The notes beneath the pieces are model-generated. The model did no database searches. It was not told where the DNA came from and was given only the letters and a program-made list of their open reading frames with translations. From an uncultured Chloroflexota bacterium (GTDB taxonomy: Bacteria > Chloroflexota > Anaerolineae > Aggregatilineales > Phototrophicaceae): DNA of 13,559 nt. The DNA is taken from positions 1 to 13,559 of the forward strand of contig CALDGT010000915.1 in NCBI GenBank assembly GCA_937942935.1. The letters run 5' to 3'. How positions within the stretch are numbered: position 1 is the stretch's first letter; every line of letters begins with the position of its first letter. The position numbers were made by a program, and so were the translations under genes. Positions 7,676-13,559 of this stretch are shown in pieces.

Positions 7676-9520
7676 TTATTCATTCTTGCGGTCATGTGGC
7701 ATTTCCCAATGTTCAGGTGAGCGCCACAAGCTCGAAAGCAACAATTCACGGATGAAGATGAGTTCTTTTGGCAGGCGGTCATAGAGCTTCGAGAACAGTT
7801 CTTCATGGAGCAGGAGTTCTTTGACCCATTCGTCACGGTCAACCGACATGGCATCATAGAATTTGTCTTCAGAGAAGTTCAATCCATCCCACATCAGGTC
7901 TTCAAAACGAGGCATCCAACCAAGTGGGCTTTCAAGTGCGCCGATTTTGCCATTAGCGCGGTCAACAATCCATTTCAAGATACGCATGTTTTCACCGAAT
8001 CCGGGCCAAACAAACTTACCATTGGCATCTTTTCTGAACCAGTTCACGCTGAAAATGCGTGGTGGGTTGGCAATATCGCGCCCAAATTGCAACCAGTGAT
8101 TAAAGTAACTGCCCATGTGATAGCCAGCAAATGGGAGCATCGCAAATGGGTCACGGCGGACTTGCCCAATTGTGCCAGCGGCGGCGGCGGTCATTTCGCT
8201 ACCCATCGTGGCGGCAATATACACACCATAATTCCAATTGAAGGCTTGATACACGAGAGGCACTGTATCGCTACGGCGACCACCAAAGATGAATGCTTTG
8301 ATGGGGACACCTTCAGGATTTTCAAATTCAGAATCTACGACAGGACATTGGGTAATGGATGCAGTAAAGCGGGCATTTGGATGCGCGGCTTTTTTGCCAC
8401 TATCAGGTGTCCAAGGATTGCCTTGCCAATCGGTCAATTGTGCAGGAGTTTCATCAGTCATGCCTTCCCACCACACATCACCATCAGGGGTGAGCGCAAC
8501 ATTGGTAAAAATGGCATTTTTGGCACACGAAATCATCGCATTTGGGTTCGATTTCATCGAGGTACCGGGAGCAACACCAAAGAAGCCTGCTTCTGGGTTA
8601 ATGGCATACAATTTGCCATCATTACCGGGTTTAATCCATGCAATATCATCACCGACTGTCGTCACTTTCCAACCATCAAATGATTGTGGTGGAACAAGCA
8701 TGGCAAAATTGGTCTTACCACAAGCACTTGGGAATGCCGCCGCAACGTAGGTCTTTTCGCCTTTGGGGTCTTCGACACCCAAAATAAGCATATGTTCGGC
8801 TAACCAGCCTTCATCATGTGCCACATTGGATGCGATACGGAGCGCCAAACATTTTTTACCGAGCAACGCATTCCCACCATAACCACTCCCATACGACCAA
8901 ATAGCACGTTCTTCTGGGAAATGGACAATATATTTGGTGTCTTTGTTGCAGGGCCATGGCACATCTTGTTGACCGGGGGCTAATGGTGCGCCGACAGTGT
9001 GCATACACGGCACAAAATCACCATCTTTACCCAATACATCCAAGACTTTCGACCCCATGCGGGTCATAATTTTCATGTTGGCGACCACATACGCTGAGTC
9101 GGTCAATTCGACACCGAGCATCGCAATGGGTGACCCTAACGGACCCATACTAAATGGGATGACATACATCGTGCGACCACGCATACAACCATCAAATAAT
9201 TTGTCGAGTGTTGCGTGCATTTCTTTAGGTTCAACCCAGTTATTGGTTGGACCAGCATCGGATTTGTTCACACTGCAAATAAAGGTGCGGTCTTCTACCC
9301 GTGCAACATCACTTGGGTCAGAGAACGCGAGATAACTATTTGGACGTTTTTCTTCGTTCAATTTGATGAACGTGCCAGAATCTACCAATGTTTGACACAT
9401 ACGGTCATATTCTGCATCAGAACCATCTGCCCAGTAAACAGCATCTGGTTTACAGAGTGCCACCATGTCTTGTACCCATGCGCGTAATTTCTCGTGCTTT
9501 AGATTGCTTGGGAATTGCAT
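7676..9520 (-). CDS. pckG: Phosphoenolpyruvate carboxykinase (GTP)
   Basis: This 614-residue cytoplasmic enzyme interconverts oxaloacetate plus GTP with PEP, CO2 and GDP, the entry to gluconeogenesis or, in reverse, an anaplerotic step. Length and sequence match the GTP-dependent class (about 600-620) and not the ATP class (about 530). Landmarks are VARVEDRTFICS (substrate-binding Arg), SYGSGYGGNALLGKKCLALRIAS (about 209-231), AEHMLILG with the metal-ligand His243, the kinase-1 loop FPSACGKTN (263-271) with the family's reactive Cys267, GDDIAW (290-295) and WFRKDANGKFVWPGFGENMRIL near the C-terminus. The ATG at 9520 has GGAGG at 9525-9529, only 4 nt upstream. The gene is intact and monocistronic, divergent from the regulator at 9656 and convergent with the CoA-transferase gene. 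The direction of flux cannot be told from sequence. Confidence 0.97.
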   Translation of the reverse strand: MQFPSNLKHEKLRAWVQDMVALCKPDAVYWADGSDAEYDRMCQTLVDSGTFIKLNEEKRPNSYLAFSDPSDVARVEDRTFICSVNKSDAGPTNNWVEPKEMHATLDKLFDGCMRGRTMYVIPFSMGPLGSPIAMLGVELTDSAYVVANMKIMTRMGSKVLDVLGKDGDFVPCMHTVGAPLAPGQQDVPWPCNKDTKYIVHFPEERAIWSYGSGYGGNALLGKKCLALRIASNVAHDEGWLAEHMLILGVEDPKGEKTYVAAAFPSACGKTNFAMLVPPQSFDGWKVTTVGDDIAWIKPGNDGKLYAINPEAGFFGVAPGTSMKSNPNAMISCAKNAIFTNVALTPDGDVWWEGMTDETPAQLTDWQGNPWTPDSGKKAAHPNARFTASITQCPVVDSEFENPEGVPIKAFIFGGRRSDTVPLVYQAFNWNYGVYIAATMGSEMTAAAAGTIGQVRRDPFAMLPFAGYHMGSYFNHWLQFGRDIANPPRIFSVNWFRKDANGKFVWPGFGENMRILKWIVDRANGKIGALESPLGWMPRFEDLMWDGLNFSEDKFYDAMSVDRDEWVKELLLHEELFSKLYDRLPKELIFIRELLLSSLWRSPEHWEMPHDRKNE

Positions 9521-9556
9521 ATTTCCTCCAATTTAGTGAATTGCCGTACCGCTATA

Positions 9557-9586
9557 TTTATACACGGTTCTATTTGATATTCGCAA
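9557..9586 (-). promoter_or_regulatory. Candidate sigma-70-type promoter of the PEPCK gene
   Basis: On the minus strand TTGCGA (9581-9586) and TATAAA (9557-9562) are 18 nt apart, giving a leader of about 30 nt before the ATG at 9520. It lies in the 135-bp region shared with the divergent regulator gene. An inverted repeat at 9597-9627 sits just upstream of the -35. Confidence 0.5.
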
Positions 9587-9596
9587 ACTTAGTAAA

Positions 9597-9627
9597 GTTG
9601 ATTTATCATCTAAATAACCTAATCAAC
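9597..9627. repeat. Short inverted repeat in the PEPCK/regulator divergent region
   Basis: GTTGATT (9597-9603) and AATCAAC (9621-9627) form 7-bp inverted arms around a 17-nt AT-rich centre. It sits about 47-77 nt upstream of the predicted PEPCK transcription start and 29 nt before the first possible start of the regulator gene. It may be an operator; a 7-bp repeat in AT-rich DNA could also be chance. Confidence 0.3.
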
Positions 9628-9655
9628 CTTACGCCTATCACTATAACATGATGGC

Positions 9656-11413
9656 GTGAATTTATCTTGTGACAAAATTCACAAAATTTCCGTTCAATAT
9701 GTCATGTTGGTGAAAAATGTCATGACAATTCTATGCGAGCTACGAACTACCGCACAAATTGAACACCTGCATATGTTTACATCTGTCATCAATAGCATTG
9801 GTGAACATTTAAATTTGACCGAAAGAATCGCCTTTGCCATTGAACTCGCCATAGATGAAGCATTTACCAACATTTGTCACCATGCCTACCCCACCCTAAA
9901 TAAAGGGGATATTCTACTCACCATAGAAAAAGTAGAGGATACCCTCAAAATCACATTAGCCGATTGGGGAATGCCTTTTGAGCGCGGAGAATTGCCACAA
10001 TACAACAAAAATACACCCATAGATTTACGCGCACGCGGGGGCATGGGGGTACATCTCATCGAGAATATGGTGGATTCTGCTGAATGGGTCATTGGCGATT
10101 CATCTGCAATCCCAAATCGCCTCATTTTGACCAAGCAACTCGAATATTTGTCAGTTGGGGCGCAACGCACTACGCCTCGTCGCCAATTAAACGCGCTTCT
10201 GAGTGTGAGTCAAGTCATGGCTACCACCACAGACATTGATAAATTACTCGATTCTATCGTAAGAGAGGTACGTGATGTGATGGATGCCGAGCGTGGTACA
10301 CTCTATTTAGTAGATGACATTCATCATGAACTGTATTCTAAAATTCTGCATGATGACAAACTGCGCGAAATTCGGCTCAAGTTTGGAGAGGGCATTGCGG
10401 GGCAAGTAGCACTCACAGGCGAAATTATCAACATCGAAAATGCGATTAACGACTCGCGCCTAAATACTATCTTCACCCTACAAGCAGGGATTCAGGTTCG
10501 CAACATGCTCACAGTGCCTATGCTCAATCATCATCAACAAGTGATTGGGGTGCTTCAGGTGATTAATAAGCGGAGCGAGCCATTCACCCAAAATGATGAA
10601 CGTCTTCTTTCTGCGATGGCAACCCAAGCCGCCATCGGCATCGAAAATGCCCGCCTCTTGGCGCAAGAAATCGCTCAAACGTTGCTGAATCAAGAATTAG
10701 AGACCGCTAAAACCATTCAAGAAGGTTTTTTACCTAATCAAATTCCTCAATTGTTAGGATGGCAAATTGCAGTTTATTGGTCGCCTATGCGCGAAGTTGC
10801 AGGGGATTTTTATGATTTTATCCGCACGCCACAAGGCAGATTAGCGATTGTTGTAGCAGATGTATCTGGAAAAGGGATTCCAGCCGCGCTATTCATGGCA
10901 TTGAGTGTCACCATTTTGCGCTTTGCACTAGAATTAAATTTATCTCCGCGAGAATTGCTCCACCGCGCCAATTTGACCATGAATAATTATCAACAATCAA
11001 GCATGTTCACGACAGCTTTTGTGGGCTATTTAGATGAGCAAACAGGGAAAGTTGTTTATGCTTCTGCGGGACACCTGCCCCCCATTCATTATCATCACCT
11101 CACAAAAAAATGCACCCGCCTTTCGATTCATGGGGTGGCATTAGGGGTTTTTCCCAGTGCAACATTCGATGAATCTACAGCACAAATAGAATCTGGTGAC
11201 ATTTTAGCGTTTTATACTGATGGTATCACTGAGACAATTAATGATGAGGACGAAGAATTTGGCGAAGAACGCTTAATTTCCCTCATTCAGTCTTTGGCAG
11301 ATGAATCCGCAGAGACCATCGCGCAGGCGGTGAAATCTGCGGTGATTCAATTTGCCAAAGAACAAGGCACATTTGATGATGAAACCCTCATCATCCTCAA
11401 ACGCACAATTTAA
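9656..11413 (+). CDS. RsbW-like kinase / GAF / SpoIIE phosphatase fusion regulator
   Basis: This soluble protein of up to 585 residues joins three partner-switching parts. Residues 25-165 form an RsbW/SpoIIAB-type HATPase domain: N-box ELAIDEAFTNICHHAYP (Asn72), G1 box DWGMPFE (Asp103) and G2 box GGMGVHLIENMVD (128-140). Residues 190-337 form a GAF domain (FGEGIAGQVALTGEIINIENA), a likely ligand or redox sensor. Residues 345-582 form a SpoIIE/RsbU PP2C-type phosphatase with its metal-binding aspartates: GDFYDF (Asp384, Asp387), ADVSGKG (Asp402), YTDGITE (Asp522) and DDETLIIL. So it could both phosphorylate and dephosphorylate a STAS protein; the one at 5981-6313 is the natural candidate. The start is uncertain: the GTG at 9656 has no ribosome site. 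ATG at 9704 or 9722 would leave a first domain that starts as RsbW usually does; 9722 has a weak GGTGA. The stop codon overlaps that of the convergent VWA gene. Confidence 0.92.
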   Translation: MNLSCDKIHKISVQYVMLVKNVMTILCELRTTAQIEHLHMFTSVINSIGEHLNLTERIAFAIELAIDEAFTNICHHAYPTLNKGDILLTIEKVEDTLKITLADWGMPFERGELPQYNKNTPIDLRARGGMGVHLIENMVDSAEWVIGDSSAIPNRLILTKQLEYLSVGAQRTTPRRQLNALLSVSQVMATTTDIDKLLDSIVREVRDVMDAERGTLYLVDDIHHELYSKILHDDKLREIRLKFGEGIAGQVALTGEIINIENAINDSRLNTIFTLQAGIQVRNMLTVPMLNHHQQVIGVLQVINKRSEPFTQNDERLLSAMATQAAIGIENARLLAQEIAQTLLNQELETAKTIQEGFLPNQIPQLLGWQIAVYWSPMREVAGDFYDFIRTPQGRLAIVVADVSGKGIPAALFMALSVTILRFALELNLSPRELLHRANLTMNNYQQSSMFTTAFVGYLDEQTGKVVYASAGHLPPIHYHHLTKKCTRLSIHGVALGVFPSATFDESTAQIESGDILAFYTDGITETINDEDEEFGEERLISLIQSLADESAETIAQAVKSAVIQFAKEQGTFDDETLIILKRTI

Positions 11414-12807
11414 CGGGCAAGTGCGGGGAGCGTGACCACTGCACGCGCCATTTGCCCCACCACAGGGTCTAATTTGCCGTTATTCGGTAACACCACATAC
11501 AGGCGTGCGCCATAGGCTTCCATCCCGTTCACCAAATCGGTGCGCGGTGTCCCGACCATGCCATCCGTGAAAATGAGGACGCGGTCTACTCTGGGAGAGA
11601 CCTCTAACAGGTGATTAAACACACAATTGATGTCTGTCCCGCCTGTGCCTGTCACCTGCCCCTCTTTGATTTCGGCATACTTCATCGCATGTACCACTGT
11701 CGAGAATTGATATAATTCGGCTTGTCTGCGTGCCAAATACGGGCGGAGCAAATACATGCACTGCGCTAAAATATAATTCATTGACCCCGATACATCCAAA
11801 TATACAAATGCACGGCTAGGGCGTTCTGGTACACGCGCCCGAATATCAATCGGTTGCGCCCATAAGGTTTCGGGAGCGCCTAATGCACGTCTGGCGTGCA
11901 TCATGCGGTCTCCATGTGGGTTGGGGATAACCCCATTTCCGCCAATGACACGGGTTCTCTCTTTCATCATCCGTTCTTCGCGTCCGGGGCGTTTGCTAAG
12001 GGTGCGTTGTAATACCAATGCAAAAGCCCGCCGCACTTCTTCGCTGGTCTCTGATGGCTCAAATTTTCCCCGCCGATTAATCCCATTCCCAGAGCGCATA
12101 TTACCGGGGACATAACTCCAATCTTTGGTCACTTCGTCCATCATCTCTTTGATGAGTGGGTCGTGAATCGGTTCACCTTCATACTCACCCAACAACATCG
12201 GTTGTGCCGACATTGGGATTTTATCGGCATGTTTGAGGAGCAATGCTAATACATCCTCATACATGGGCAATTTGGGTTGGCTAAAAAAACGCGCACGCCG
12301 TTTGGGATACAGGCGCATCAGCAATTCTTTTGTGCCATCTGGCAAATCTTCGGGATACACAGGCTCATCGGGCCACCCAACAGGAGGGCGCAAAAAACAA
12401 TGTGGGAATTTATCGGGGGGATTAATCACATCAAAAAAACCCATATATTCGGGTTGTGAAAATTGTGCCATTAACCCCGCGTTGATGATTGCATCAAACG
12501 CAATATTCTGAACGGGTGTCATACGCGGGTGCATCCGCGTATGTGCCAGTAAAACATGCCATAATTCGTGCATGACCAGTAAAAAGAGATGTTCATCGCG
12601 TGGACAATGTTTTTCGACAAAATCCGGATTGATGAGCAAACGTGGGCGACGTTTACATTCTACCGCCGCAGTTGGCACAGCACGCGATACTTCAATCCCA
12701 GCCAAACGGCACAATGTTTCCATCTCAAATCGCGCAGAGGGCAAACAGCGCGTGAGCCGATTTTTGAGGATAGTCGCTTCTGATTGTGTGATTGGTCGAA
12801 TGCTCAT
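11410..12807 (-). CDS. VWA-like protein with HExxH metallopeptidase domain (DUF2201 type)
   Basis: This 465-residue soluble protein has two parts. The N-terminal part has a zincin motif, HELWHVLLAH (His80, Glu81, His84, with His89 following), and a conserved downstream Asp in AFDAIINAG (Asp105), as in the putative metallopeptidase domain found with DUF2201 proteins. The C-terminal part (about 333-465) is a von Willebrand factor A fold with an intact metal-ion adhesion site: DVSGSM (Asp338, Ser340, Ser342), TGGTD (Thr391) and FTDG (Asp415). Between them is a basic linker, about 230-320. Such proteins are commonly encoded next to a MoxR-type AAA+ ATPase and may work with it as a chaperone-like or processing unit; none is visible here, but the upstream gene is cut by the window edge. 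It lies 30 nt after that gene, with GAGGG as a weak ribosome site. The physiological role is unknown. Confidence 0.85.
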   Translation of the reverse strand: MSIRPITQSEATILKNRLTRCLPSARFEMETLCRLAGIEVSRAVPTAAVECKRRPRLLINPDFVEKHCPRDEHLFLLVMHELWHVLLAHTRMHPRMTPVQNIAFDAIINAGLMAQFSQPEYMGFFDVINPPDKFPHCFLRPPVGWPDEPVYPEDLPDGTKELLMRLYPKRRARFFSQPKLPMYEDVLALLLKHADKIPMSAQPMLLGEYEGEPIHDPLIKEMMDEVTKDWSYVPGNMRSGNGINRRGKFEPSETSEEVRRAFALVLQRTLSKRPGREERMMKERTRVIGGNGVIPNPHGDRMMHARRALGAPETLWAQPIDIRARVPERPSRAFVYLDVSGSMNYILAQCMYLLRPYLARRQAELYQFSTVVHAMKYAEIKEGQVTGTGGTDINCVFNHLLEVSPRVDRVLIFTDGMVGTPRTDLVNGMEAYGARLYVVLPNNGKLDPVVGQMARAVVTLPALAR

Positions 12808-12837
12808 CTTTTCATCCCTCTTTTCTGATTTGTAGTC

Positions 12838-13559
12838 CTATATCACGCCTGTTGCCATCGCCAAAGCCACTAAACGGGGGTCATCGGTTACGATTGCCCG
12901 ATTAAGATAATGTTGGCTAAACATGGTCGGCGAACTGCCAATGAGTACCTGTGTGCGTGCGCGTCCCAAAATATTCAGCACCAACACCATATCTATCGCC
13001 CGCAAAACTTTCACCGCAGGTTTTGGTGGCTCATCTTTTTTCTCGTTGTCATCGTCATCGTCAAACAAATCCTTCTTAGGCATAATGCTAGGTGCATTCA
13101 ATTGTTTGGTGAGCGATTCATTTTCGAGCGAATAAACCATCGCCGCCCCCTTAAACGCATACTTTTCCCATGCTTTATCGAGGATGGCTTGAATAGCCTT
13201 CACGTCATCTCCGCCCTGCTCTAGTTTGCGAACAACCAAACGGCTATCGCTATTTTCGGTATTCACTTCATGCCCAAGTAGCCGATAAAACGGGTCTCCT
13301 AAACCTTTTAGTTCAAACCGAATCGCCATCCCGCGCAAAGGCAATAAAGCAAATTCTACTGTGTCGCGGGCTGGCACAGGACGAAATGGCGAAGGTGGTG
13401 GGCTGGCAGGTTGATTATTATTCGTTGCCCCGCTACCAAATCGGCTACCACCAAATGTTCCAGACCCACCACTCGCCCCACTAGCATTATTATTTCCCCC
13501 CCCAAATCCGGGGCGAGACCCAAATGGACTCGATGATGGGCTGTTTTGTTGTGGCGGGT
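12838..13559 (-). CDS. Unknown protein with Gly/Asn/Ser/Pro-rich region, N-terminus outside window
   Basis: I do not recognise this protein. The frame stays open to the right edge, so 239 residues of the C-terminal part are visible; the GTG at 13377 is not needed as a start. The first 60 or so visible residues are low complexity, with FG-containing and NNN-containing bits (SPFGSRPGFGGG, GGSRFGSGATNNNQP) followed by PASPPPSPFRP, probably a flexible linker. After this comes a folded-looking part (FALLPLRGMAIRFELKGLGDPFYRLLG), a mixed helix/strand region, an acidic loop with five Asp in a row (DLFDDDDDNEKKDEPPKP), and a C-terminal helical segment ending MFSQHYLNRAIVTDDPRLVALAMATGVI. No Walker motifs are in the visible part, though an ATPase domain could lie upstream of the edge. 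The 30-nt gap suggests one operon with the VWA-metallopeptidase gene and a shared role. Confidence 0.7.
   Translation of the reverse strand, partial: PPQQNSPSSSPFGSRPGFGGGNNNASGASGGSGTFGGSRFGSGATNNNQPASPPPSPFRPVPARDTVEFALLPLRGMAIRFELKGLGDPFYRLLGHEVNTENSDSRLVVRKLEQGGDDVKAIQAILDKAWEKYAFKGAAMVYSLENESLTKQLNAPSIMPKKDLFDDDDDNEKKDEPPKPAVKVLRAIDMVLVLNILGRARTQVLIGSSPTMFSQHYLNRAIVTDDPRLVALAMATGVI

Noticed and set aside
7805..8683. Long plus-strand open frame (292 codons) opposite the PEPCK gene
   Set aside because: It is antisense to a strongly conserved gene, has no ribosome site and its translation shows no recognisable motif. Long antisense frames are common opposite well-conserved coding sequence.
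9388..9651. Plus-strand open frame running from PEPCK antisense into the divergent promoter region
   Set aside because: Mostly antisense to PEPCK, no ribosome site, and it would cover both predicted promoters.
11410..13559. VWA-metallopeptidase pair as a defence or ternary (MoxR-VWA) conflict system
   Set aside because: No effector, nuclease, toxin or mobile-element sign is near, and the missing ATPase cannot be judged from this window.

Overview
The window is a compact stretch of bacterial chromosome of moderate to low GC, with ten protein-coding genes and no gene-free stretch longer than about 140 bases. I see no tRNA, rRNA, CRISPR array, insertion sequence or phage gene. The gene set is a large secreted clostripain-type peptidase, a GTP-type PEP carboxykinase, a family III CoA-transferase, methylmalonyl-CoA epimerase, a VWA-like metallopeptidase and an RsbW-GAF-RsbU fusion. 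This would fit a Chloroflexota (Anaerolineae-like) bacterium. That placement is a guess from gene content, not proven by any marker here.

Left part (1-5190): the 3' end of queG (epoxyqueuosine reductase) runs rightward and meets a leftward set. In transcription order that set is the 1150-residue secreted peptidase C11 protein, methylmalonyl-CoA epimerase and a TPR protein. The last two are only 2 nt apart. A perfect 12-bp hairpin lies between the peptidase and the epimerase gene. queG and the TPR gene share overlapping stop codons.

Middle part (5190-7650): a strong bidirectional terminator separates the peptidase gene from a small secreted protein of unknown function. Next comes a leftward RsbV-like STAS anti-anti-sigma gene, which diverges from a family III CoA-transferase gene. 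An inverted repeat containing two direct repeats in 10-bp phase lies upstream of the small secreted gene's promoter. A second strong bidirectional terminator ends the CoA-transferase gene.

Right part (7650-13559): GTP-dependent PEPCK runs leftward from a promoter region shared with a rightward gene. That gene encodes a single polypeptide with an RsbW-like kinase domain, a GAF sensor domain and a SpoIIE/RsbU-type phosphatase domain. Its stop codon overlaps that of a leftward gene for a VWA-like protein with an HExxH metallopeptidase domain. Upstream of this lies a protein with a Gly/Asn/Ser/Pro-rich low-complexity region, cut by the window edge.

Functional themes: the STAS protein and the kinase/phosphatase fusion together hold every activity of a partner-switching switch, although two carbon-metabolism genes lie between them. 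Epimerase, CoA-transferase and PEPCK all belong to C3/C4 acyl-CoA and anaplerotic metabolism but are in separate transcription units. Most of the window looks like ordinary core genome. The items most worth a second look are the fused regulator, the multidomain peptidase, the VWA-metallopeptidase pair and the phased repeat upstream of the secreted gene.
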